Assembly: GCA_021292165.1 (NCBI GenBank)
Contig: CM037876.1
Span: 42,890,575 to 42,954,574, forward strand
Length of the DNA stretch: 64,000 nucleotides
Source of the DNA: Shinisaurus crocodilurus
Taxonomy: Eukaryota > Chordata > Lepidosauria > Squamata > Shinisauridae
Direction of reading: 5' to 3'
The position numbers and the translations under genes are program-made. Below are positions 42,413 through 52,344 of this stretch, in pieces (within the stretch, counting starts at the first letter, position 1; the number at the start of each line of letters is the position of its first letter). The notes beneath the pieces are model-generated. The model was given only the letters and a program-made list of their open reading frames with translations, was not told the origin of the DNA and did no database searches.

Positions 42413-43421
42413 CCAGTTTCTAGCATTTCAGTAAGTAATGTTGGATTTCTGGTACTGCATTTGTGCCTATATTTGTAAAAGTAAGTAGCTATAATTTATC
42501 TTGAATTTTATACTGGCATAGAGGTTCTTATGCTTTAGATGATAATTTATTGGTTTTAAAATAGGAAAAACAGACAAGAAAGAAAGAAAGACATGAAACC
42601 CCTGACAAATTCTATCCTGAAGTTTGATAAATTTCCCTGCTGGGAGTAATTTGCGTTTGCAAAATTACTAGTACAGTATGTGACATCTGCCTCTATAAAA
42701 ATGTGTACATTTTTATGGTGGATTACATTTTTAAATGGTAATGACATAAAACAAATCCTATTTCAATAATAAATGAAATAAAACTCTGAATGCCTGTGGG
42801 CATCTTAAGGATGTAGACAGGAGGCCATTTGATCAAATCAGTGATACATAATCTCTGTGTAGCACTTATTTAAATGAATATTCATTCAGCATTGCTCTAT
42901 TTAAACATAGAGAACCCCTGCAGCTGGTCACGCGATGAAGCTCATGCCACATTCAAAACACAACAGCAGTGTACATGCTTGTATGTGTGGTTTGCCTTTG
43001 GTAGCACCATCACCTAGCCTAAAGGTCCTTTCTTTGCTTCATGGCTTGTACTTCCTGAACCTTGACTGCAATTTCCAGTAAACTTACTCAACAGATTGCA
43101 TACACATTTCTACACTATGTGGGAAAAGGCAGAACAGGGGTTTATGACTGTTTATTGCAATGCAATTCCATTAGCCACTCCATCAGCAATGGCAGTTTAT
43201 TGTTATAGGTTTACTGAGTCTAAAAATGTCACAATCATTTTTGACCTTTAAAGATAGCTGTTTCTAGGTAAAGTAACATAATTATGGGTTAATGAAATGT
43301 CCTGAAATTTCAGGACAAACTCAAGCTTCCGTGTCTGACAGTGGCTTACCTATAAAACCATATCCAGGCCACTGAACTAACAAAAGCATCCACCTTTTGT
43401 TAGACAGCCATGCTACAGAAA
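42413..43421. other. Intergenic stretch, nothing recognised
   Basis: No gene, repeat or RNA recognised. Confidence 0.4.
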
Positions 43422-43518
43422 CTAAAGCTGAGATCCTTTGCACATTTACCTGGGAAGAAGACCAACCAAACTCAGTGGAACTTACTTCTGAGTAAACATC
43501 CAGTGGCTTGGGCTGCAT
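43422..43518. repeat. Foldback repeat of the ACTTACTTCTGAGTA family
   Basis: GATCCTTTGCACATTTACCTGGG pairs imperfectly with CAGTGGAACTTACTTCTGAGTAAACATCC. It belongs to the same family as 9205-9292. Confidence 0.5.
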
Positions 43519-43675
43519 TTATCTATTTGTTTAATATTTCTACTGGGATTAAACCCTCCCACAGGTCCTAGGAATAAGAGGCATTGTGCAGGAAGATAAA
43601 GGTGGTGTGAGGCTGGTAACACTGGCTTGTATTCAACGCTGTCCTTCAGTCAGCAGAACAGACACTGCTGGCGGA

Positions 43676-44690
43676 TCATAGAATCAAAGAATAATAGAAA
43701 AGTAGAGTTGGAAGGGGCCTATAAGGCCATCGAGTCCAACCTGCTGCTCAACGCAGGAATCCAAGTCAAAGCATCCCTGATAGATGGCTGTCCAACTGCA
43801 CCTTGAATGCCTCTAGAGTGGGAGAGCCCACCACCTCCCTAGGTTGTTGGTTTCATTGTCTTATTGCTGTAACAGTCAGGAAATTTTTCCTGATGTTTAG
43901 GCAGAATTGGGGTTCCTGTAACTTGAGCCCATTATTCCGTGTCCTGCAAACTGGGATGGTTGAGAAGAGATCCTGGCCCTCCTCTTTGTGACAACCCTTC
44001 AAGTACTGGAAGAGTGCTATCATATCTCCCCTCAGTCTCCTCTTCTGAAGGCTAAACATGCCCAGTTCTTTCAGTCTCTCCTCATAGGGCCTTGTTTCCA
44101 GTCCCTTTATCATCCTTGTTGCCCGCCTCTGAACCCCCTCCAGTTTGTTACATCCTTCTTAAAGTGTGGTGCCCAGAACTGGATGCAGTATTCAAGATGA
44201 GGCCTAACCAGTGCTGAGTAAAGGGGAATTATCACTTCATGTGATTTGGAAGCTATACTTTTATTAATGCATCCCAAAATAGCATTTGCCTTCTTTGCAG
44301 CTACATCGCATTGCTGGCTCATATTCAGTTTGTGATCTACAACAATTCCAAGATCCTTCTCACTTGCAGTATTGTTGAGTCAAGTGTCCCCCATTCTGTA
44401 ACTCTGCATTTGGTTTCCTTTCCCTAGGTGCAGCACTTGGCATTTATCCTTATTAAATTTCATTCTGTTGTTTTCGGCCCAGCGCTCCAGCCTATCGAGA
44501 TCGCTTTGAATTTTGTTTCTGTCTTCCAGAGTATTAGCTGTTCCACCCAACTTCGTGTCATCTGCAGATTTGATAAGCATTCCCTGCCCCTCCTCATTGG
44601 TCATTAATAAAAATGTTGAAGAGCACTGGGCCAGGGACCAAGCCCTGTGGTAGCCCGCTCGTTACCTCTCCCCAGTTTGAGAACGAACCA
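43676..44690 (-). pseudogene. CR1 LINE ORF2 fragment and 3' end
   Basis: From 44690 leftward: [18 protein letters not shown] text (44600-44660), SADDTKLGGTANTLEDRNKIQSDLDRLERWAENNRMKFNKDKCQVLHLGKGN (RT palm ADD and following segment), [79 protein letters not shown] and [20 protein letters not shown]. These are the standard CR1 RT-to-C-terminus motifs. The 3' end at 43676-43700 has the complement of ATTCTTTGATTCTATGAT, the CR1 8-mer tail. At least three frame breaks. In CR1 copies like YADD, here SADD, the catalytic Asp pair is kept. Confidence 0.92.
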
Positions 44691-44905
44691 TTGATAAGCA
44701 CTCTTTGAGTTTGATTCTGTAGCCAAATTCCCCTCCTCCATGGAGCCCACCATGTCCCCCCAAATCTGTTCTGGGGGGGTTGGGGGACCATCGAGAGCAG
44801 ATTTAGGGAGCATGTAGGCAGGGAGGTAGGAAACGAAATCCATTGCTTGAGCAGATGTTCACTCAGATATCCACTCACACAACATTGGATTTAGTCCACT
44901 GAGTT
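44691..44905. repeat. Foldback repeat with AGAGCAGATTTAGG motif
   Basis: CCCCAAATCTGTTCTGGGGGG pairs imperfectly with CGAGAGCAGATTTAGGGAG. The right end ACAACATTGGATTTAGTCC is shared with the repeat ending at 53.75 kb. The start may overlap CR1. Confidence 0.45.
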
Positions 44906-45114
44906 TGATAGGATATAAAAAAAAGTTAGGGGGGGCATGGGAAAGGGGATCAGCAGCAGAGGAGCTGAAGGAAGTGGACAGAGTTAGTAATGTGTTTAGA
45001 GGCAAGTACTTCAGTAAAAGACAGGAAGAGTATGTGTGAAGTGGGGAAAAGAGGAATCAATGGGAGATTGGACCTCTCTGGGAAAACTTCCTGGGACTAG
45101 GAGAGGAGCTCCGG

Positions 45115-45706
45115 GTGTGTGAAGGATTGAGGCCTACATAGGCTTAGGTTAGTTGAAGCCTGTAGGCCCAAACACTTCCCTAAATTAGTTGAAGCCTGAA
45201 GGCCCAAACATTTCAGGATGGGAGGGGGCATTTGTGAGTTGCAGTTCACCCAATAGAAGTTAAGTATTATTTCTCCTGTTCAAGGTCACATGGTTATAAC
45301 CTTCCAATCCTGGGAGGGCTTTATTTGTGTGGGGTGTGGTCAGCTAGAGCCAGAGAGAGACTGACTGCAGAGGAGAGGGGTAAACTGAAGTTAAGTAGAG
45401 AACCTTGTGTTATTTGTCTGTTTAATTTTATCATACTTGCTTTTGAATTATAACTGCTCTATTGTGTAAGTACCCTAATGTAATAAGTAAAGTGTTGTTG
45501 TTTACCCTGAGTTGTTGGAGTGACTTATTCACCACGCCTGAAGCCTGTTCCCATGCTACTGGAAACAGGCAAAGGATTTGATCTCCTGGAACCGGAGAAG
45601 CTTTGAGAAGAGGCAGAGATCTTCCAAAGGCAGGTCAAGGGGTCCCTGCAGTAGCGGAACCTTGACAGGGTGTCACTGACAAGGGGCAAGTTACACAACA
45701 TTAGAA
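45115..45706 (+). repeat. Possible solo LTR remnant
   Basis: Composition and signals resemble an LTR: TGTGTGAAGG near 45115, a TTTATTTGTGTGGGG element at 45320, GTAATAAGTAAAGTG near 45480 and GTTACACAACA near 45693-45703. The C-rich CTGTTCCCATGCTACTGGAA part follows the putative signal. No flanking duplication could be fixed, so the borders are uncertain. Confidence 0.3.
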
Positions 45707-45896
45707 ACTGAGGAAATGTGGGCTGAAGATCAAAGGAGAACAGGGGAAAAAACAGAAAAGCAGCCAGTGAGATGTTTGAGCTTTCTGTGCATCTGGACTT
45801 AGTTTCATAATCTATGTGGTTTTTCCTAAGTGGGGACTCAGATGACTGTTCCTTCTTCCTATCCCTTTACATAGGAAACAAGTATGTTTGCTGTGG

Positions 45897-46168
45897 GGCT
45901 GTTCACATGTAATGGTGGCAAATCGTGGGTTAATTAACCCACGATTTGCCACAGTGCGTGCTGGGCATGTTCCACAGCCATTTTGAACCTACAGTTAGTA
46001 GTTAGGTTAACTGTGGGTTACTTAACCAATGATTAACCTATAGTGTCCAGATTTGGACATCACGTAGCAACCCCTGATCAGGCCAATCGGGGGTTGAATA
46101 TTCAAAATGGCTATGGAATGTGCCTGGCACGCACTGTGGCAAATTGTGGGTTAATTTATGTGCAACAT
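45897..46168. mobile_element. MITE with long inverted arms
   Basis: The left arm TTAATTAACCCACGATTTGCCACAGTGCG...AGCCATTTTGAA pairs with the right arm TTCAAAATGGCTATGGAATG...CACTGTGGCAAATTGTGGG over about 70 bases. The left terminus has an additional local duplication (GGTGGCAAATCGTGGGTTAA, 45914), giving a nested hairpin. Ends near CTGTTCACATG and CATGTTGC-like text. Confidence 0.65.
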
Positions 46169-46329
46169 GGGTCTATCTGTGTGTGAGAATTTTTGAATGG
46201 AAGAGCATTCTATCATTTGAGCCCCACTTGCATTCTGAAGTGGTACAGCCTAGTCACAGGCTTACCAACTCAGTGAGAACTAGGCTCTGTGCATACTAAC
46301 TTCCAAATAAACATGCATGGAATTGTACA

Positions 46330-46468
46330 ATTTAAAAAAAAAATGTTTTTCAATTTTTATAATGTTTTATTGTTTATATTTTAAACTGTATTTTATTGTA
46401 TTTTTAATCGACTGTTGTACACCGCCCAGAGAGCTTCGGCTATTGGGCAGTATAGAAGATGAATGAAT
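46330..46468 (+). mobile_element. L2-like 3' UTR end
   Basis: TTTTATTGTATTTTTAATCG...GTACACCGCCCAGAGAGCTTCGGCTATTGGGCAGTATAGAAG, followed by a (ATGA)-like tail. It is the usual lizard L2-type 3' end and is non-coding. Confidence 0.65.
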
Positions 46469-46679
46469 GGATCTATTATTTATTTATTACATTTATATCC
46501 CACCTTTTCTCCAGGGAGCTCAAGGGTGGCATACATGGTTTTCCCTTCCCATTTTATCCTCACAACATATGAAGGTTAGGCTAAGTGAAAGTTGAGTAGT
46601 CTAACATCATCCAGCGAGCTTCAGGGTTGAGAAAGGATTTGAACCTGGGTTTCCCTATTCCTAGTCTGACACTCTAACC

Positions 46680-48313
46680 CAGTGATGGCGAACCTTTTTG
46701 AGCCCGAGTGCCCAAACTGCAACACAAAACCAACTTATTTATTTCAAAGTGCCAACACTGCAATTAAACCTGAATACCGAGGTTTTAGTTTTAGAAAAAC
46801 AACTCATACAGTTGTCCAAACTAATTAACATCTTTTGTCTTAAAAGAAAAACACAATAACAGAGCTTTCAATGATACAAACAGTTTTTTGTTGAAAAAAA
46901 AATCAACTCAAAAAATTATTATAGTACTACATTGTACACATAGCCTGAAGGGAATTTATACAAACTTTTAAAATAATTAGGCACATGTATTTTTGGATAA
47001 GGGATTCTCAACTTGTCATATGATTATATGCCAGACTGAAATTGTATGGGGCAAGCTTTACCCCGGGTCCTTTCCCTGCTTCTACAGGTGTCGGATTAGT
47101 AAAAGTAAAAGTCAACCTGTACTAGGATGAGCAAGATAAACAAGAAAACTAAACGTGCTTAACACATTTTAAACACTTTATGTCTTGGACTGCAAACACT
47201 GCATTAGGTAAAAGTTTGCATTGGGCATGCTTTTGCACAATTAATGTGATTTTTGATATTGCCTGCATGCTGATAATTTGTCAAACCTTGGCTCATACTC
47301 CGTTAGTTTGAGAGCAACACATGCAGCACTCAGGTCAACTGTTAGGGCTTTACATCCAAGCCATGCTCTGTGCATCATTCTTCAAAATCTTTTAAATGTG
47401 ATAACAATGTAGAAAAGAATTCTGTAACAGGAATTCTAGAATAAAATCATTCTGTTCCACACTGTGAGAAAGAACAAGATCATTAGTGTTTTGCAGAAGG
47501 GGACGGTCTTTTCGCGATCTGGTGACCAATGGCTCGAGTGCCCACAGAGAGGTCCCTGCGTGTCAACATCCCTGGGCTGTGCCAGAAGGAGTGGAGAGGA
47601 GCGTGATCGCCGGCGAAGAGTGAGGGTGAAATTGTGATGAGACCTCACCGTTCCAGAATGGGGGCCAAACATTTAGAAAAAACCGTGTTCCTCAAATGCA
47701 ACATGGATAAGTTTTAGGAAGTACAGCAAGTTTATTTTTTTAAATCATTTTCCTAAAATGCAATGCAACCTTTCAGATATTTTGGGTTTGGCTGCCTCTG
47801 CCTGCCTGTTTGGGGTTCCCAGCCTCCTCTGCCTGCCTGGTCTCTTCTTAACCAGTTCCACAGTTTAAATTGTCCAAGACAAAGGCCTCTGCCTGCCTGC
47901 TTTGGGGTTCCCTGCCTCCCCTGCCTGCCTGGTTATTTTGGGTTTTTCTGCCTGGTCTGTTCTTGCCAAAATCAGTTGCAGAGTTTTGAAATAAAAAGGC
48001 CTAGAATTTATGCCTAGAACTTGTGCCTAGAATTTATTTAAGCCACACATCTGAAGTAGCCTTATTTTGTTGGGGGGGGGGAACCCATTGATTTTAGTAG
48101 GAACTCGTGGAGTCAGCTTTGGGAGTGACTCGTGACTCATGAGTCACCATTTTGGACCAAGGACTCGGACTCAAGACTCGGGTCCAAAGACTCATGACTC
48201 AAGACCAAGGACTCTTCAACATCCCTGTGATCTGGTGACCAATGGCTCAAGTGCCCACAGAGAGGTCCCTGCGTGCCAGCTGTGGCACCCGTGCCATAGG
48301 TTCGCCATCACTG
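46680..48313. mobile_element. Non-autonomous hAT transposon, 1.6 kb
   Basis: Ends CAGTGATGGCGAACC (46680) and GGTTCGCCATCACTG (48313), perfect inverted 15-mers. CTCTAACC flanks both sides (46672-46679 and 48314-48321), the hAT-type 8-bp duplication, and the host SINE is continuous across it. The internal text GAGTGCCCAAACTGCAAC...CAAAGTGCCAAC is typical of hAT subterminal regions. No transposase frame remains. The block CTGGTGACCAATGGCTC...GGTCCCTGCGTG occurs twice (about 47518-47560 and 48232-48273), enclosing the insertion described next. Confidence 0.9.
47560..48228 (+). repeat. Second copy of the window-start GAGTC repeat, inside the hAT
   Basis: Begins TCAACATCCCTGGGCTGTGCC and contains GGTTTGGCTGCCTCTGCCTG (47788), with a second CCTCTGCCTGCCTG block at 47886. 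It then has a GACTC-rich block (about 48107-48210) and ends TCAACATCCCTG (48228). These parts match 1-386 in reverse. The ATCCCTG end at both borders and the duplicated hAT text around it show it arrived as a block or through an internal duplication. Confidence 0.6.
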
Positions 48314-48340
48314 CTCTAACCACTATGACACATGGCCCAA

Positions 48341-49004
48341 CCTGAGCAGGACCGTTCAAAATTCACCACAAATTTAGTTTTAGGTGAACTTGGGCGGCAA
48401 GAAAAAAGAAGAAAAATGAAAAGAAAAAGGGCATGGTAATTGCTAAAATCAAACTTCCTGCCTTTTTTCTTACTTCTCCTTCATATATTATGTGAGTATT
48501 CCTCATAAAGGGTTTGAACTCCCCAAGCATATGCATCCACGCGTCCACCAAATATGAAAGTAGATTGAAGTTCTTGGCATGGTTTTCTCCAGACAGACAT
48601 TCTTTAAATAATTGATGGCTGCAATGTTATTGCCCCATAGATCTCTATCTGGAGACATTCATGTTCCAACAATAAAAAGTGCTGTCCAAGTTGAAAACCA
48701 GCAGGATACAGGTAAGGTTGTTTTGTTTGTTTTTTAAATTAATGTGATCTAGTTGCAGATTCTCCCCTGGCAGATTTCTTCCCAGTATGGCTCTTTGTAC
48801 TTACTTTATCAGAATGAGAAATTTATGTGTAAAGCTCAGCCAATGTTCTAAAGTTTTCAGTAGGGTGTTAACAGCATGAGACTGAATTGGGAGCGGGGAG
48901 TGTATCTTTAGAATATATCTTAAATGTATTACAAAAATAGCATGATCACCAATCAACTTAACATGTTTCATATGGGCAAATTCGTATGAGAGGATTTACA
49001 AATT
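48341..49004. other. Intergenic stretch, nothing recognised
   Basis: A short minus frame (48363-48551) has a hydrophobic stretch but no support as a gene. Confidence 0.4.
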
Positions 49005-49020
49005 TGTACATGACATGGTG

Positions 49021-49660
49021 TAAAGGAGGTGGAGTCGCGGTGGTCTATCATGATTCTATCCCCCTGTCCAGGTGCCCATCAAATAATGTTCCATTTTTGA
49101 GTGTCTGTATCTGAAGGTGAGTGTCTGGCTCAGCTTGTCTGAGTGTGGAAAGCTAAGCAGGGTCAGGCCTGGTTATTACTTGGATGGGAGACCCCTCTTC
49201 TAGTTTCCTGCATTGAGCAGGGGGTTGGACTTGATGGCCTTGCAGGCCCCTTCCAACTCTATGATCTATGAATAGGGATTTTGTTGATGTACCGCCCACC
49301 CCACTACTCAACAGTCTCCCTTCCTAATCTAGCTAAACTGGTCTCAGGTTGGTCCTGGTGTCACCATGGATTGTTGTGCTGGGGGACTTCAACATACATG
49401 TTGAGGCCACCTTGTCGGAAGTGACTTCCTCAGTGTCGGAAGTGACTTCCTGAGTGGCCACCTCAGGACTTCATGGCCTCCATGAGTCTGTCCCACTTAG
49501 TATCTGGTCCCACACATTCAGCAGGGCACGCTTTGGATATGGTGTTCTGTGTCAGGTGGGATGATGTTGATCTGGGAGTGGAGGAACATTCTATAGTTGT
49601 GTTGTCATGGACAAATCACTACCTGGTGGGGTTTAGACTTGCTGGTGGGGACTAGGAGCC
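49021..49660 (+). pseudogene. L2 endonuclease-domain remnant
   Basis: GGGVAVVYHDSI and, after the SINE, YRPPHYSTVSLPNL-like text, then VVLGDFNIHVEA (the catalytic GDFN motif of the AP-type endonuclease, around 49375-49410), FMASMSLSHLVSGPTHSAGHALDMVF and LSWTNHYLVGFRL (the SDH/H-type end, with the family's SDH changed to TNH). Shifts occur between these blocks. A duplicated GTCGGAAGTGACTTCC (49414 and 49436) adds bases next to the GDFN region. Confidence 0.85.
49117..49272 (+). mobile_element. 5S rRNA-derived SINE with CR1-like 3' end
   Basis: GGAAAGCTAAGCAGGGTCAGG and CTGGTTATTACTTGGATGGGAGACC match the internal promoter half of 5S rRNA (boxes A, IE and C region), and the upstream CTCAGCTTGTCTGAG matches the 5S TCTCGTCTGATCTCGG region. 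The 3' half CATTGAGCAGGGGGTTGGAC...CAACTCTATGATCTATGAA is the CR1 3' end. Inserted in the L2. The first bases are divergent. Confidence 0.85.
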
Positions 49661-50312
49661 TCTGCGGGGGGGGGCAATTAAGATGGTCCGCCGCAGGAGA
49701 CTAACAGATCTGGATGGTGATCTGGATGGCTCTTGGGGATTTTCCTGTCACCTTGGCAGGCGATTCTGTCAAAGCCTTGGCTGATCTCTGGAACGGTGAA
49801 GTGGTCTGGGCAGTTGACACAATCACTTCTGAGTGCCCTTTCCCATGGAGTGGTTTTCCAGGGTGCTGCAGGTGATGAAACAAGTGGGACTAGAGCAATG
49901 TAGGTGGAAAACTCGTAATGAATCCGATCAAACACTAGAAGGCCTACTCGTGGCAATGAGGGTGGCGAAGAAATTGTACTTCACCACCATTGTGCCTGCT
50001 CAGCCTCGCCCAGCAGAGCTTTTTTGGGTGGTCAGAGGTCTGTTATGCTCTGGCCCACAAGAAGAAGAGGTGAACCACTTGATAGCCCACTGTGACCAAT
50101 TTGTACAACACTTCGTGGATAAAATCTGTTCTGACTTAGATGCCATAGTTGATACAGGTCTGGTGGATGTAAATTTGGCTCCTGCTTGTACAGTTATAAT
50201 GTATCCTTTTCAATTTGTACAGCCTGAGGATGTGGACAGCATCCTTGGAGAGGTGAGGCCTACCATTTGTGTGCTGAACCCTTGCCCTTCCTAGCTTATA
50301 CAAGCAGGCGGG
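49661..50312 (+). pseudogene. L2 linker region between endonuclease and RT
   Basis: At 49833-50294 the frame reads VAMRVAKKLYFTTIVPAQPRPAELFWVVRGLL, then LIAHCDQFVQHFVDKICSDLDAIVDTGLVDVNLAPACT, FQFVQPEDVDSILGEVRPTICVLNPCPS. This linker is well conserved among L2 copies and lies before the RT. One frame is open for 153 codons, the longest in this copy. Confidence 0.85.
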
Positions 50313-50459
50313 GAGGGGGGGGCTGGCTGAGTAAGTAAGGGCAGTGGTGAACACCTTTTTATGGCAAGGTGTTCTGTCTTGCCTAAAGGAGGGGGTGGTA
50401 AGACCTTTGTTGTTGTTGTTGTTTTAAAAAAAAAGCCTCCCTGAACCCCACTGTGTTGG

Positions 50460-50836
50460 ATAATTTTCAGCTAGTTTTCAATATTCTTGGGCAAGGTGCT
50501 AGAGCATGTGGTGGCTTCTCAGCTCCAAGGATTTCTGGATGAGATGGATTATCTAGATCCATTTCAATCTGGCTTCTGTCCTGATTATGGGATAGAGACT
50601 GCTTTGGTCACTTCGGTGTACAATCTATGCCAGTGTGTCCCTGTTAGTTCTGCTGGACATTTCGACAACTTTCAATAGCATTGACCATGGTATCCTTCTG
50701 AGGCATCTGTCTGAGAAGGGTTTGGGAGGTACTGTTATATGGTGGCTCTGGTCCTTCTTGGAGGGGCGATCTCAATGCTGTGGCCATTGGCCTGTGGTGT
50801 CCCTCAGGATTCCATCCTCCATGCTATTTAACATAT
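50460..50836 (+). pseudogene. L2 RT N-terminal region
   Basis: LGKVLEHVVASQLQGFLDEMDYLDPFQSGFCPDYGIETALV, then after a shift LLVLLDISTTFNSIDHGILLRHLSEKG (catalytic first-Asp motif, reading D-I-S-T-T-F-N), WLWSFLEGRSQ and MLFNIY. The RT is then split by the MITE at 50838. The usual Ser-Ala-Ala-Phe-Asp text is changed to Ser/Thr-Thr-Phe-Asn here. Confidence 0.9.
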
Positions 50837-50837
50837 A

Positions 50838-51089
50838 CAGGCAGTCCCCAGGTTACAAATGAGTTTCATTCTTAAGAATGTCTTTAAGTCGAATTTGTAT
50901 GTAAGTCAGAACAGCATAGCGTTCTATATGTTAAAATTGGCATTTACGCAAATTGCGTAAATTACTCAAATTGCGTAGTATACTATGCTATGTACTCTAC
51001 ATAAACAACTTAGCACCGGGGAACCCAGAAGTCCGTTCTTAAGTATGGGTTGTCTGTAAGTCGGATGTTCTTAACTCGGGGACTGCCTG
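50838..51089. mobile_element. Tc1/mariner-type MITE inserted in L2
   Basis: Ends CAGGCAGTCCCCAGGTTA and the complement TAACTCGGGGACTGCCTG, flanked by TA on both sides (50836-50837 and 51090-51091), the TA duplication of Tc1/mariner and pogo. 252 bp, non-coding. The inner text AATTGCGTAAATTACTCAAATTGCG is a short direct repeat. Confidence 0.85.
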
Positions 51090-51091
51090 TA

Positions 51092-51880
51092 CTGTACATG
51101 AAACTGCTGGGAAAGATTGTCTGGAGTTTTGGGGTTTGGTGTCATCACCAACTCTCTCTCCTTTCCATCTAAATCCAAGGAAGCTGTTCTGGTTCTAAAT
51201 CAGTGCATGATGTCAGTAATGGATTAGATGAAGGCAAACAAATTGAAACTTAATCCAGACAAGACAGAAGTGCTTTTTGTCAGTAGACCAGGGAATAAGG
51301 ATTCAACCTGTGCTGGTCGGGGTTACACTCCCCCTGAAGGTTCAGGCTTGCAGTTTGGGTGTACCCTTGGACTCGGCCCTGAACCTGCATGCCCAGGTCT
51401 GGGCAGTGGCCAGGAGAGCATCTGCACAGCTGAGGCTAGTGCACCAACTGTGCCTATTCCTAGAGACATCTGATCTGGCCATGGTCACACATGCCTTAGT
51501 TACATCCCATTTGGACTACTGTCAGTGTGCTCTATGTGGGTCTGCCTGCAAAAACTGTTCAGAAACTTCATCTGGTCCAGAATGCTGCAGCCAGACTGTT
51601 GACCAGGGCTGGTTACAGGAAGCACGTGACTCCCTTGTTACAACAGCTTCACTGGCTACCAGTCTGTTTCCAGGCAGAATTCAAAGTGCTGGTTATGACC
51701 TATGAAGTCCTATGCAGCTTGGGACCAGGCTACCTGAAAGATCTCCTTCTCCCATACGAGCCTGCCCAGTTCCTAAAATTTTCTGGAGAGGCCCTTCTTT
51801 TGAGACTACCACCTTCAGAGGTGCATTTTGGTGGCTGCTTCCAACCTATGGATTTCCCTCCCAAGGGAGGCTAGGTTTGC
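51092..51880 (+). pseudogene. L2 RT C-terminal half and ORF2 end
   Basis: NKLKLNPDKTEVLFV (RT motif after the palm) at 51228. In a second frame LPLKVQACSLGVPLDSALNLHAQVWAVARRASAQLRLVHQLCLFLETSDLAMVTHALVTSHLDYC, and in a third frame ALYVGLPAKTVQKLHLVQNAAARLLTRAGYRKHVTPLLQQLHWLPVCFQAEFKVLVMTYEVL...GPGYL. The palm YADD region itself is missing between the MITE and 51228. ORF2 ends near 51874. Confidence 0.9.
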
Positions 51881-52258
51881 GCCCTCTTTGATGTCCTTAC
51901 ACTGGCAGGCAAAGACTGCTTTATTTAACATTTAACCTGTAAGTGGGTCTGGTGGGTTGGGTGCTGGGTATATTTTTTCTGTAATTGTTATGTTTTTATT
52001 GCATTTTAATGTATTGCTTTAATCCATTTTAATTGGCTCTGTAAGCCATTTTTTGGTAGAAAGGTGGGGTACAAATGAATTTAAATAAATAAATAAATGA
52101 ACATATTCAAGAGGGAAGGGATGGCTACCATGTTGTAAATGGCACTGAAAACAATTGCACGTTCTTGCCATTATTGAATGACAACACTGTTTACAATGTG
52201 TCTCAACAGCTGCAATAGTCTACTAATGAGTAGCCAGTTTAGGGAATCCATCTGTGAG

Positions 52259-52344
52259 AAGCTTGCTTTTATTCTTTTTTCTTTTTTGCTTGTTAATACA
52301 TTTTTGTAAACAAGCAAAAAAGAAAAAAGAATAAAAGCAAGCTT
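52259..52344. repeat. Perfect 36-bp inverted repeat, 14-base loop
   Basis: The left arm 52259-52294 (AAGCTTGCTTTTATTC at its start) is the exact complement of 52309-52344, with a 14-base spacer. The interior is T-rich on one side and A-rich on the other. No target duplication and no family match. It looks like a recent fold-back copy event of a polypyrimidine stretch, not a MITE. Confidence 0.9.

Larger units (their letters stand above)
46470..48340 (-). mobile_element. tRNA-derived SINE with L2-like tail, split by hAT
   Basis: The 3' part lies at 46470-46679 (tail TATTATTTATTTATTACATT, then TTTTATCCTCACAACATATG). The tRNA-like head resumes at 48314-48340 (CTCTAACCACTATGACACATGG). It is the same family as 8770-9029. 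Confidence 0.75.
49005..52108 (+). mobile_element. L2-like LINE, most of ORF2 to 3' tail
   Basis: The longest L2-like copy here. It runs from within the endonuclease to the 3' UTR and a TAAATAAATAAATAAATG tail (52081-52100). It is interrupted by a 5S-derived SINE (49117-49272) and a Tc1/mariner-type MITE (50838-51089). Many frame breaks, so it is an old copy. Confidence 0.9.

Noticed and set aside
44380..44604. Functional retroviral or host RT gene
   Set aside because: The wording is CR1 with several frame breaks and a typical CR1 3' end.
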